From Candidatus Ventrenecus avicola (GTDB lineage: Bacteria; Bacillota_I; Bacilli_A; RF39; UBA660), in the NCBI GenBank assembly GCA_018711945.1, contig DVHP01000013.1, forward strand, positions 1 through 37,482: 37,482 bases of DNA. The letters run 5' to 3'. Under the pieces are notes generated by a model, which ran no database searches, was not told where the DNA came from, and worked only from the letters and a program-made list of their open reading frames with translations. Each line of letters begins with the position of its first letter. Position 1 is the first letter of the stretch. Positions 23,261 through 31,562 of this stretch are shown here, in pieces. Position numbers and translations under genes: made by a program.

Positions 23261-24027
23261 AATTCTCTCTCCTTTTGAAGTTTCAATTCATAGTTAGAAT
23301 AGCATTGCTCTAAAAACTCATTTTTCTCTTGCATTCTTCGTTCGACATAATCTCTCCCACATTCACATAAAATATCAAAATACCCTTTTACTTGATAATG
23401 ATACCAATAAGGATGGGTATCCTCTGATATAACCCAAGGATGCTCAGAATCTACATGATATAAACTCTCATAATAATTCATACATCCATTACTTCCTTCC
23501 ATTCTAAGAAGCTTTAAACGTAACGTAAAAATCATAATTTCTTCATCCTCATGTAAAATCTGAATCAAAGAAGCAAGTGACTCATCATAAAAATCATAAC
23601 TTTTCTCATAATAGCAAAACGGATTCATTTTAGTATAATGCATAATCATATCTAAAAACCGTTCATCCTTCGTTTTACGATAAAGACTTTCTAACCGACT
23701 ATATCTCTCTGGCGTCATGGAAGCATCTACCACTCGTTGTTTTAAAGTAAGTTGATGCGAATAAATCATACCATACTCCACTTCCTGATGCATAGAAAAT
23801 TTCCCCGAAATCTTATCTTGATACTTTTCTAGCAAGCTAGCAATCATTTTCTTTTTATCAAAATTCATTGGAAAACTCTCATTCTTTTTCATAAAAAACA
23901 ATTGCTGTTCTTCAAATTGACGAGCCAAATATTGTAAGACTTCATCATCAAAACATTCTACCATATAATTTCTTTCTTGAATAAATAACTCCATATCTTT
24001 AAAAGATTTTACTTCTCTAATTTCCAT
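23251..24027 (-). CDS. unknown protein between dnaB and dnaI
   Basis: A 258-aa, largely helical, acidic and aromatic-rich protein with no recognised family. It lacks signal or membrane segments. Tyr/Phe-rich stretches (MHYTKMNPFCYYEKSYDFYDE, ISEDTHPYWYHYQVKGYFDIL) and a few cysteines (CECGRDY) are notable. In Bacillus dnaB and dnaI are adjacent; here this gene fits between them, 3 bp after dnaB and overlapping dnaI by 10 bp, so all three are surely one transcript. AAGGA precedes its ATG. A role in primosome assembly or its regulation is possible but rests on position alone. Confidence 0.7.
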   Translation of the reverse strand: MEIREVKSFKDMELFIQERNYMVECFDDEVLQYLARQFEEQQLFFMKKNESFPMNFDKKKMIASLLEKYQDKISGKFSMHQEVEYGMIYSHQLTLKQRVVDASMTPERYSRLESLYRKTKDERFLDMIMHYTKMNPFCYYEKSYDFYDESLASLIQILHEDEEIMIFTLRLKLLRMEGSNGCMNYYESLYHVDSEHPWVISEDTHPYWYHYQVKGYFDILCECGRDYVERRMQEKNEFLEQCYSNYELKLQKERELCK

Positions 24028-24030
24028 AAT

Positions 24031-25317
24031 TTAATCCTTGTATTTCTTTAACATATCTTCAAGTTCTGTCGTCTCTTCTTCACTCAATGTTTCTTTACTA
24101 ATTTTCTCATCAAACCAAACCGGTGTTTCATTACTAATCTTTTTATTTGTTTCTTTTTGTAATCGATTCGTGTACTTCTTGTGTTCTTTTTCAGCCACTT
24201 CCATCGCATCTTTTGCAGTTTGTATATTAAGACGTTTCCATTGACCGGCAATGGTTTCTACAAAAGCTGTATTAAGTTTATTATTATTTTTCTTAAGAAC
24301 ATAGTCAATCAATACATTCACAACCGCTGGCTTTAATTCGACATCAACCAAAAGATACTCTAATAACTTTAAATCTCGCTGTGTTGGATTGCCATTTTGA
24401 TGCTTCGAACGCAAAAAATCATAAGGCGAAGTATTTTCAAAGACTTCAATAATCTTTCCTTTTTTACTAGTATCACCTGAAGGATTTTTTAAATATTCAG
24501 GTTGAGTACGGTAAATCAAAGTAGGAAGTTTCCCGTGATTGTTATATTGATAATACTTCCTTGTCTGAATTCTTAAAAATTCCTTATCAATACATCCCTT
24601 TTCATTCAAAGAAAGTCTAATAATTTCACACATTTTTAAAGTATCTAAATTATAAACCAATGCTAAGCTATTAATAAGTTCCCGCATTCGTTTGGTAAAC
24701 GTTTTCTCGGTAACAAGCCCTTTTGGCAAACTAGAAAGTAATAAATCAAAATCGACTTGATCTTGCATGGTGATACTAGCTTCTTCCCTTCCAACTGCTT
24801 CAAATGGTTCCACAAATTCACTACTCGATTTAAAAACCTTATCAAAAGGAGTTGTAATATCTTCATAGCCCTTTAATGAAAAATGAAGCGGACTAAATTC
24901 TTGTTTTAATAATTCATACTCCGTATTTCCTATATTATTATACAACACAACATTAAAAATAGGATTGGCAAAAAACTCTTTTGGTGTCATCGGTGAGTAT
25001 AACTCATACACATAATTATTAGGTTCTCCTGCTTCAAAATACGTCTTCACGAGTCCTACTGCCTCAAGTGTTTTACGAGCAAGTTTAATTGCATCCAAAT
25101 TGCTTTTTAAAATTGTCATTAAATGGTGATGATTATAATCAACACTTACTAAATTATACCGATCTAAATCTCGCCATAAAGTAAGATACAAACTGACAGC
25201 TTGTGAGCCAATAATAGGTTCATAAAGACTAACTAAATATTTTCGGTCCTGCTCTGTTAAAATCGTTTTATTTACAACAACATACTTATCTGCGGGTAAC
25301 AAAGTAACAAGGCTCAT
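24031..25317 (-). CDS. dnaB: replication initiation / membrane attachment protein DnaB
   Basis: A 428-aa protein of the Bacillus DnaB/DnaD superfamily, which helps remodel oriC DNA and recruit the DnaI-helicase complex. The N-terminal winged-helix domain is seen in YLVSLYEPIIGSQAVSLYLTLWRDLDRYNLVS. The C-terminal DDBH2-type region includes LKPAVVNVLIDYVLKKNNNKLNTAFVETIAGQWKRLNIQTAKDAMEVAEKEHK. The ATG is preferred over the GTG three codons earlier because GGTGA lies six bases before it. TTGTGT-N17-TATAAT lies about 25 bp upstream. First gene of the primosome operon. Confidence 0.9.
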   Translation of the reverse strand: MSLVTLLPADKYVVVNKTILTEQDRKYLVSLYEPIIGSQAVSLYLTLWRDLDRYNLVSVDYNHHHLMTILKSNLDAIKLARKTLEAVGLVKTYFEAGEPNNYVYELYSPMTPKEFFANPIFNVVLYNNIGNTEYELLKQEFSPLHFSLKGYEDITTPFDKVFKSSSEFVEPFEAVGREEASITMQDQVDFDLLLSSLPKGLVTEKTFTKRMRELINSLALVYNLDTLKMCEIIRLSLNEKGCIDKEFLRIQTRKYYQYNNHGKLPTLIYRTQPEYLKNPSGDTSKKGKIIEVFENTSPYDFLRSKHQNGNPTQRDLKLLEYLLVDVELKPAVVNVLIDYVLKKNNNKLNTAFVETIAGQWKRLNIQTAKDAMEVAEKEHKKYTNRLQKETNKKISNETPVWFDEKISKETLSEEETTELEDMLKKYKD

Positions 25318-25339
25318 ATACTTCACCGTCCTTACTAGT

Positions 25340-25368
25340 ATTATATGCTAAGAGTGAGTGGAACACAA
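25340..25368 (-). promoter_or_regulatory. promoter of the dnaB operon
   Basis: Minus strand TTGTGT, 17-bp spacer, TATAAT, in the 80-bp gap between fic and dnaB. Confidence 0.7.
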
Positions 25369-25397
25369 GAAAAAAAGTCTTAACAAGAAGGCAAAAA

Positions 25398-26060
25398 TCA
25401 CTCAATTCCATCAATACAATTTTGATAAAGAAAGTTTTTAATCTCAGTCATATCACCTGTTTCGTAATAATGAATAAGATACGTAAAATAATCTTCTATT
25501 TTTTCTACTGGTACTGATAAAATACCTTCATCATTTCGTATCATCTCTTTATTAGCCACCAAATTAGCCACACGCTTATTTCCATCTAAAAACATTTGGC
25601 TTCTTTGAATAAAGCAAAACAAAGTAAGACATCTCTCTAAAGAATTAGATATTGATAAAATATTCTTTAACTCTGAATCATAATCACATTCACTTGGAAG
25701 TTTTGGCCTCCAAGATGTTCCAGTAATACCTACCCCTTTATCTCGATATTCTCCTAAAGGATATACATTTTGTCCCTTACATATTTCAAAATGTATTTTT
25801 TTAATATAATCCATAGTAAGAGCATCATCTATTGTATTTAAAACATACTCCCATGCGTCTTTGAGTCCTTTTAACTTTAACATATCATCGACTGAAATAA
25901 TTCCGGTATTTACATTTTGCATAAAGACATAAACATCCCCTATAGTAACAGGAATTCCTTCCAGAATTGCACTTCTATAAATAGAATCAACTAATTTTCG
26001 CTTAGCAAAAAAAATATTATCTTCTTTTGTCATATGAAATTTACTTTTTAAGAATATCAC
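25398..26060 (-). CDS. Fic-domain protein with altered catalytic histidine
   Basis: A 220-aa Fic/Doc-fold protein. Family members transfer AMP or other phosphate-containing groups to target proteins. An N-terminal SAILEG (about 30-35) fits the (S/T)xxxE(G/N) inhibitory helix. The active-site motif reads QMFLDGNKRVAN (about 153-164), so the usual HxFxDGN histidine is glutamine. Such Q-type motifs occur in a subset of Fic proteins; normal AMPylation is unlikely, another activity or a scaffold role is possible. The track start is a GTG embedded in the ribosome site, so the true start is uncertain (an ATG lies nine codons in). No antitoxin gene is adjacent. It sits between virB4 and dnaB. Confidence 0.82.
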   Translation of the reverse strand: MIFLKSKFHMTKEDNIFFAKRKLVDSIYRSAILEGIPVTIGDVYVFMQNVNTGIISVDDMLKLKGLKDAWEYVLNTIDDALTMDYIKKIHFEICKGQNVYPLGEYRDKGVGITGTSWRPKLPSECDYDSELKNILSISNSLERCLTLFCFIQRSQMFLDGNKRVANLVANKEMIRNDEGILSVPVEKIEDYFTYLIHYYETGDMTEIKNFLYQNCIDGIE

Positions 26061-26080
26061 CTTCCATTTAACCTCATCAT

Positions 26081-26086
26081 ATTATA
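26081..26086 (-). promoter_or_regulatory. possible -10 of fic
   Basis: Minus strand TATAAT about 20 bp before the fic start; no convincing -35 accompanies it. Confidence 0.3.
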
Positions 26087-26105
26087 AGAACAAATTAAAA
26101 ACAAG

Positions 26106-26190
26106 AAAGACTTGAAAAAAATTTTACTAACAGATTCACCATTGTATAACATTACTATATTTTGTTATACAATAGTAAAAATTAATTCTT
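26106..26190 (-). terminator. long hairpin after virB4 (terminator or fic operator)
   Basis: A perfect 11-bp inverted repeat (ATTGTATAACA / TGTTATACAAT, 11-nt loop) lies at 26141-26173. On the minus strand an outer TTTTACTA/TAGTAAAA pairing with a 12-nt bulge encloses it, and seven T follow. It can end the T4SS transcript. The inner repeat, about 80 bp before fic, also looks like a dimer-binding operator. Confidence 0.55.
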
Positions 26191-26203
26191 AAAAAAAGAA
26201 GGA

Positions 26204-27988
26204 CTATAATCCTCCTCCAGAGCCAAAAGAATCTAATTCTTCTTGCGTAACAATAATATTAATTCTCATTCGTCTGTTTCCACAAACAAACAAACCTTCT
26301 CCTTGATTATAATATTTAATACTGTCTTTCTCACTCTCATTTAAATCAATCAATTGTGATAAATCATCAACAGCTTGTTTCTTAAGTCCCATAACTAAAT
26401 AATAAGAAGCATTATCGAAGATTGCTTTACCATGAGTAATAATATTAGGAGCAGCAAAGTCTGTAGGTTGTTGAGTAATAATAATAGTTCCTGTATTATA
26501 TTTACGACTACGTCTTTGAATATTTGCTAAAAACTCAGCCCCCAACTCATTTCGACCAGATAACAAAGTATGCGCTTCATCCACATACATTACAGTATTG
26601 ACAGAACTATCCAAACATAAACCCCATGCATACTTCAAAATATTAAAGAACAAAGCATTTTTAATATTTTCTGCAGAATTCATTAACTCACGAATATTAA
26701 AAACAATAAAATCACTTTGAATATTTAAAGTCGTATGTCCTGTAAAGAAATAACGAAGCTCTTTCGTTAAAGGACGAATTTTAAGTTCTAGTCTTTCCAT
26801 AATATCCCGTTCATGAGTTTTTTCAGTCATTGATAGAAGTCTACCCTTAATCGTAGCATACACATCATCAAATGTCGGATAATCTTGACTCGTAAACTGC
26901 GTAAAATCCGTATCAAAATCAATTTTATAACGTTTATAGGTATCCTGTACGACTTCCGTAAACATCGTAAGAACATCTTCTTCAATATCAGGACTATAAT
27001 ATTTCATAAATGCTTGTAATTGCTGCAAAGTCTTAGTAAGAACCGTATATCCAAGTCCTTGACTAATCTCTTCTTCGTCGGCATCTAAGACTATTTCTAA
27101 TGGATTAACCATTCCGAAGTCTCCACCTTTGCCAAGATCTAGGAAGTCTCCTCCCATACTCCGTGCCATTTCCTCAAGCTCGCCTTCAGGGTCAATACAA
27201 ACAATCTTATATTCATTTCTTAAGTGACTACGAATGAGTAGCTTAGCCGCGGTAGATTTACCAGAACCAGATGCACCAAGAATAATAATATTAGCATTAT
27301 TACGATTGTTTTCTTTCTTAATTTGATACAAGAATTGATTGAATAAAATAACTCCTCCCGAAAAATCTACACCAAATAATGTACTGTTTCCAGGGTCCTT
27401 AATACTATCAAAAATAAACGGATACATCGCTGCAATCGTAGAAGAAGGAATCGGTGTACCAACACGTTCTTCCACATCCTGTTTTGGAAAAATTGGAATC
27501 ATCGATTTAATTACTTTCTCTTGTTCGAACATCAAAGAAATTCCTCGCATACCTAATGCATCTAAATAATTTCTTACTTGCATCTTTTTGTTTTCCATTT
27601 CATCTTTCGTATCAGCAGAAACTAAAACATGTAATTGAAAATCAAAAATTCTTGCTTGCGTTGCAACTAATTGAGAAATAAAAGTCTCCAAAGACTCATA
27701 ATCTTGACGAATTCTCTCTTGAATCGTTTTATCATGTTCTGTTTGATAACGTTGCTTTAAATCTGCAATCTCTTTATTAATCATTCTCTGCAAAGTAGAA
27801 AGTTCAATAGGAATATGTTTCGCTACAATCTTAATACCAGAAAGGTTCGTTAGATTAGCAAGATATCCCTGTTGAATAAACTTTGGATAACTAACAATCG
27901 TAAGAACAGTACAATACTTACCACTCATCATAAATTCTGTAGCTTTAAACTCTACTCCTTTAGGAGCAATCTGTGCCTTAATATTCAT
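26204..27988 (-). CDS. virB4: VirB4-family T4SS ATPase
   Basis: A 594-aa AAA+ ATPase that powers pilus assembly and substrate transfer in type IV secretion. The N-terminal ~220 residues form the CagE/TrbE-like part (KEIADLKQRYQTEHDKTIQERIRQDYES). The motor has Walker A LGASGSGKST (about 235-244), IVCIDPEGELEEMA, Walker B VMYVDEAHTLLSG (about 465) and the terminal TIIITQQPTDF and DNASYYLVMGLKKQA motifs. It overlaps the TraC-like gene by one base (TAATG). Family length is often 600-850 aa; here the remaining N-terminal domain appears to be encoded separately. Last gene of the T4SS operon. Confidence 0.92.
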   Translation of the reverse strand: MNIKAQIAPKGVEFKATEFMMSGKYCTVLTIVSYPKFIQQGYLANLTNLSGIKIVAKHIPIELSTLQRMINKEIADLKQRYQTEHDKTIQERIRQDYESLETFISQLVATQARIFDFQLHVLVSADTKDEMENKKMQVRNYLDALGMRGISLMFEQEKVIKSMIPIFPKQDVEERVGTPIPSSTIAAMYPFIFDSIKDPGNSTLFGVDFSGGVILFNQFLYQIKKENNRNNANIIILGASGSGKSTAAKLLIRSHLRNEYKIVCIDPEGELEEMARSMGGDFLDLGKGGDFGMVNPLEIVLDADEEEISQGLGYTVLTKTLQQLQAFMKYYSPDIEEDVLTMFTEVVQDTYKRYKIDFDTDFTQFTSQDYPTFDDVYATIKGRLLSMTEKTHERDIMERLELKIRPLTKELRYFFTGHTTLNIQSDFIVFNIRELMNSAENIKNALFFNILKYAWGLCLDSSVNTVMYVDEAHTLLSGRNELGAEFLANIQRRSRKYNTGTIIITQQPTDFAAPNIITHGKAIFDNASYYLVMGLKKQAVDDLSQLIDLNESEKDSIKYYNQGEGLFVCGNRRMRINIIVTQEELDSFGSGGGL

Positions 27989-28557
27989 TATCCAACACCT
28001 ACCATTCCACTAAATGTTGTAGCAACACCACCATTAAAGAAATTATCCAAAATAACTCGTAAGTCATTATTACTAGTTTGTTGACTGTTTAATCCACAAT
28101 TAGCAAGATTACTAATCATAGAATGTAATCTCTTTTGAATCACATCCATCTTTCTTTCTTTAAATAAAATATAATATTCTGTATCTACTACGTTATACTC
28201 AGCACTCATAAACATATTTGCTTTATTAATATCTTGTTGAATTAATTTACGAGTACTAGCATTTGTAGCCCGATTATATAATATTTGAAGCTGTGAAAGA
28301 TACACATTAATATCGACTGGACGATCTGCCACGACTAGCCAAAATTCAAAATTAATAGAATTATAAAAATTTTGAAGTTGGTAAATTACATTATCACGGG
28401 TCCCAGAATCCAATATGAAAATATTACGAGGAGCAATCTTAATTCCCGTCACATATTCTCCACTCTCTAGTTGAATCATACCATTCATAATATTCTTAAT
28501 AGGTACCCAATCTTCACTCCACTTACTAGATATTTCTTCTTTTTTATTTTTCGCCAT
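27988..28557 (-). CDS. TraC-like T4SS protein (detached VirB4 N-terminal domain)
   Basis: A 189-aa protein resembling the TraC-like domain found ahead of VirB4 in some Gram-positive and candidate-phylum systems (MIQLESGEYVTGIKIAPRNIFILDSGTRDNVIYQLQNFYNS, EFWLVVADRPVDINVYLSQLQ). The end is glycine-rich (GGVATTFSGMVGVG). It starts within prgI (14-bp overlap) and shares one base with virB4, so all three are translationally coupled. It probably docks the ATPase to the membrane complex, an inference from the fused homologues. Confidence 0.75.
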   Translation of the reverse strand: MAKNKKEEISSKWSEDWVPIKNIMNGMIQLESGEYVTGIKIAPRNIFILDSGTRDNVIYQLQNFYNSINFEFWLVVADRPVDINVYLSQLQILYNRATNASTRKLIQQDINKANMFMSAEYNVVDTEYYILFKERKMDVIQKRLHSMISNLANCGLNSQQTSNNDLRVILDNFFNGGVATTFSGMVGVG

Positions 28558-28852
28558 CTTTTATACACCAGCCTTTCCAATAATACCTTCTTCTATTAAA
28601 CAAAAACGTGATAATATTTGTAATTAATTGAAGTACGTTATGATAATTAGGAACAGGCATGACTAGAAAACCTGAAACCAAAGCTGGAAGTAATATCAAA
28701 ATAGCCTGTTGAAACGTCATGCCTTGAAATATAAATAACATAATCACTGTAATTAAACAACCAACACCAAAGATTGCTAAATCAACAGGTGTAAAGAAGC
28801 CCAAAATAAGTTTTGACTTCTTTGTATTGGCAGGTATTAAATATTGATTCAT
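28544..28852 (-). CDS. prgI: PrgI-family (VirB3-like) T4SS membrane protein
   Basis: A 102-aa protein with a beta-like start (YLIPANTKKSKLILGFF), two hydrophobic helices (TPVDLAIFGVGCLITVIMLFIF and QAILILLPALVSGFLVM) and a basic tail with RRRYYWKG. This is the PrgI/VirB3 pattern of Gram-positive conjugation loci, where the protein sits beside VirB4 in the inner-membrane complex. GGGG lies before the ATG. It is 14 bp after virB6. Confidence 0.85.
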   Translation of the reverse strand: MNQYLIPANTKKSKLILGFFTPVDLAIFGVGCLITVIMLFIFQGMTFQQAILILLPALVSGFLVMPVPNYHNVLQLITNIITFLFNRRRYYWKGWCIKDGEK

Positions 28853-28866
28853 AACTTATCCCCTTT

Positions 28867-30966
28867 CTATTTTTTATCCTTTTTAATTTCAGCTTGTGCC
28901 ATTTTTGCCTTCAATTTATTTAACTCTTTAACATATCCACTATCTTCAAATTTGGTTGCTGTTGGTGATTCTCCACTTTTACCAATAGCAGAAGCTAAAT
29001 CTTTATGAGCATCTCTAAACATATCAATTTGAGTTTGCATACTGCCCATAGCTTGTTCTTTTTTCTTTTGAATATCAGCAGTAGTTGCATCCAATATTTT
29101 TTGCGCTTGCTCTGCCTCTACAGTAGAAGTTTTCATTGTGTCAAAAGCGTTTACCATAGAATCATAATTATTTAATATGGCTGTATTAGTAGATTCATCT
29201 AATCCAGAATCTATCAAAGAATCATATGCAGCACTAAAAACTTGACTAGTTGTCATTCCAGGATTCCGAGAAGCAATTTCGTTAATTTTTGAATAGAAAC
29301 TACTTGTAGCTCCGGCCGCAAAAGAATCAAAATTTTGTTTAGCAACTGTAGATTGCACCCTAGCATTTCTCGCATTAGCATCTGCATCAATCCAAGCTTT
29401 TTCATTCTTCCATAAACCTTCATAAGCTTTAACTCGGCTTTCAAAATCAGTTAAAACATCATATTTGTGTTGCTCAGCAGCTGTTAACACACCTAATTTA
29501 TTACCAGTAGCCCATTCTCGAGCATTAAAAGCCATATCGCCAAAATGACCAGCCATAGCTCCTCGTACTGTACCTCCATGAACCGCTTTATATGCTTCTC
29601 GTTTACCTTTGTTATCTAAACTAATCTTTGCTCCTTCAGAAGCAGCTTTTCTCATATCACCAAAATTCTTTGCATCTTTTCCAGACTTAAATGAATGAAA
29701 CATACCCGATGCACTTCCAGCCACCATAGAACCAGCAGTGCCTAAAAGACCACCAGCCAATAATTTTCCTTTATTCAAGAAACCATGTGTTTCTCCCCAA
29801 CGATTTCCAATGCCTCTTATTCCACTAACTCCTCGCTGAACAAGTCCTGTTACACCAGCACCGAGCATTGCACCACCAGCAAAGAATCCTCCTGCTTTTA
29901 ACTTTTCACCAATGCCAAGTTTCAAGTTACCAGACTCAATACCTAGCATATCACTAAGCATTTTTGGAGCTTGTTTTGCAAAAGTCAAAATTCCCATGAT
30001 AACAACAACTAAAACTAATTTCCCTTGAATACCACTAAATTGTTCCCAGTCCCAATTAAGGTATAAAGCTCTTATAAAATATACAGCTATATACATAATA
30101 GCAACTCGAACAAAGACCTCGAAATAAACAGACAAAGTTGTTTTTAACCATTTATCAAAAGTACTCTTCTTACCAGGCATAGCTCTCATAATAATTGGAA
30201 TCGGAGCTATCAATTGACAAAAAGCAAACTTAACAACACGAACACCTAAATCAATAGTAAATGAGATTATTATATATAGTAAAAATATGCCTACAGCGGT
30301 CGAAATTCCAATGTAATACTCTACATTTACCTCTTCTTGAGTAGTCGCGTCAACTTGGGTATGTATTACCGCATCAGACAATGCCGGCAATTTCGTATAA
30401 GAACTATTTTCCAAGACATCTGCCTTATAATCATACCAATTATAATTATCAAAAAACTTAACATTATAATTATCGGGATTTATAAATGTATTCATCACTG
30501 TAAAAGCAAGAGAATCTCCAAAATGTATCATAGACTCTTGAGTAGCTGTAGTCGATTCTGAGTCATTTGGATTAGTTGTTGCAGTATTTAAAATAATAGC
30601 GCCAATTAAATTAGAAGATAAAACATAATTTTGCAAACGATAAGCATATTCAAAAATAGTGGGTATTAACCCTAACAAAACTAAAGAAACTATCAAATTT
30701 GACGCAATTTTTGAAAATCCTTTGTCGCCAGACAATTTTTCTGGATCAATCAATGCATTTAACAAAGCATATGCTAAGTAAAAAAGCATAAAAACACCCA
30801 AAATAGCATAAATACGATTAGCAAATTCACTAAAAAATGAATCTTCAAATAATCTTAGAGTTGCCAATCTAATAAACAACTGATAGGCCATTGAAACAGC
30901 CCAATAAATAACGCTATCAAGAAGTAATACTATTTTATGAAATATACTATTTAGCCATCCAAGCAT
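28867..30966 (-). CDS. VirB6/TrbL-like T4SS channel protein with long C-terminal tail
   Basis: A 699-aa polytopic protein. Residues 1-335 contain about six to seven hydrophobic helices (e.g. IYAILGVFMLFYLAYALLNALI, YYIGISTAVGIFLLYIIISFTID, LVLVVVIMGILTFAKQAPKMLSDM), including the FCQLIAPIPIIMRAMPGKKSTFDKWLKTTLSVYFEVF segment typical of this family. Residues ~345-430 are glycine/alanine-rich. From ~480 the tail is hydrophilic, helical and coiled-coil-like (AEQAQKILDATTADIQKKKEQAMGSMQ). GGGAGG precedes the ATG. VirB6 proteins form part of the transfer channel; the tail may act in the cytoplasm as a scaffold. Confidence 0.85.
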   Translation of the reverse strand: MLGWLNSIFHKIVLLLDSVIYWAVSMAYQLFIRLATLRLFEDSFFSEFANRIYAILGVFMLFYLAYALLNALIDPEKLSGDKGFSKIASNLIVSLVLLGLIPTIFEYAYRLQNYVLSSNLIGAIILNTATTNPNDSESTTATQESMIHFGDSLAFTVMNTFINPDNYNVKFFDNYNWYDYKADVLENSSYTKLPALSDAVIHTQVDATTQEEVNVEYYIGISTAVGIFLLYIIISFTIDLGVRVVKFAFCQLIAPIPIIMRAMPGKKSTFDKWLKTTLSVYFEVFVRVAIMYIAVYFIRALYLNWDWEQFSGIQGKLVLVVVIMGILTFAKQAPKMLSDMLGIESGNLKLGIGEKLKAGGFFAGGAMLGAGVTGLVQRGVSGIRGIGNRWGETHGFLNKGKLLAGGLLGTAGSMVAGSASGMFHSFKSGKDAKNFGDMRKAASEGAKISLDNKGKREAYKAVHGGTVRGAMAGHFGDMAFNAREWATGNKLGVLTAAEQHKYDVLTDFESRVKAYEGLWKNEKAWIDADANARNARVQSTVAKQNFDSFAAGATSSFYSKINEIASRNPGMTTSQVFSAAYDSLIDSGLDESTNTAILNNYDSMVNAFDTMKTSTVEAEQAQKILDATTADIQKKKEQAMGSMQTQIDMFRDAHKDLASAIGKSGESPTATKFEDSGYVKELNKLKAKMAQAEIKKDKK

Positions 30967-30979
30967 AAAACTTCCTCCC

Positions 30980-31483
30980 TTATGTTCCTATTCCACAACG
31001 ACTAGCATCTACCAACCCAAAAATTTCAAATAATATATCTAATAAAAAAGGCAAGAAAAATATAACTAATCCAATAGCAACTCTCTTAATAGTTCTCTTA
31101 TTTGCTTTTTTTACTTCATCATCATTTGATTTTGCTATTGCACTCAAATAATCAATTAAAGATAAAACAATAACCAATGCCGGCGTACCAAATTTAATAA
31201 GATTAAATAAATCCTGTACCATATAATACAAGTCATTGGGTTGTGGTGGATCTGTCGAATTATCAATAAAAATTGGACAATCCCTATAATTAGAAACATC
31301 AGATTCCTCGGAATCGCCAGAAACTTCATCAATTTCTGTATCTGAAAATCCATTATCAGGATAATCATCCTCAGTTCGACCACCAATCACAACATCCGAA
31401 ATGAAAAATGGAGATTCTATTGCATTAACATTGTGAATATTGAGAGCCAGCATAAATATCAAAATAATTACTATTTTTTTCAT
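30980..31483 (-). CDS. divergent T4SS pilin-like protein, 167 aa
   Basis: Signal peptide (KKIVIILIFMLALNIHNVNA), then a ~55-residue very acidic outer segment (TEDDYPDNGFSDTEIDEVSGDSEESD) with one Cys. The pilin core has two helices around KSNDDEVKKANKRTIKRVAIG, followed by VIFFLP. The tail is short (DASRCGIGT) and lacks the CxxC of its paralogues. A promoter lies in the gap upstream, so this gene, virB6, prgI, traC-like and virB4 can be transcribed without the larger pilins. It is 13 bp before virB6. Confidence 0.75.
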   Translation of the reverse strand: MKKIVIILIFMLALNIHNVNAIESPFFISDVVIGGRTEDDYPDNGFSDTEIDEVSGDSEESDVSNYRDCPIFIDNSTDPPQPNDLYYMVQDLFNLIKFGTPALVIVLSLIDYLSAIAKSNDDEVKKANKRTIKRVAIGLVIFFLPFLLDILFEIFGLVDASRCGIGT

Positions 31484-31533
31484 AATTCATCACTCTTACC
31501 TATCTAAAACACTTTTTAAAAATCACTAATAGC

Positions 31534-31562
31534 ATTATACAATATTTTTTTAAATACCTCAA
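31534..31562 (-). promoter_or_regulatory. internal promoter of the T4SS operon
   Basis: Minus strand TTGAGG, 17-bp spacer, TATAAT. The -35 overlaps the end of the 519-aa pilin gene; the start would be about 45 bp before the 167-aa pilin gene. Confidence 0.6.
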
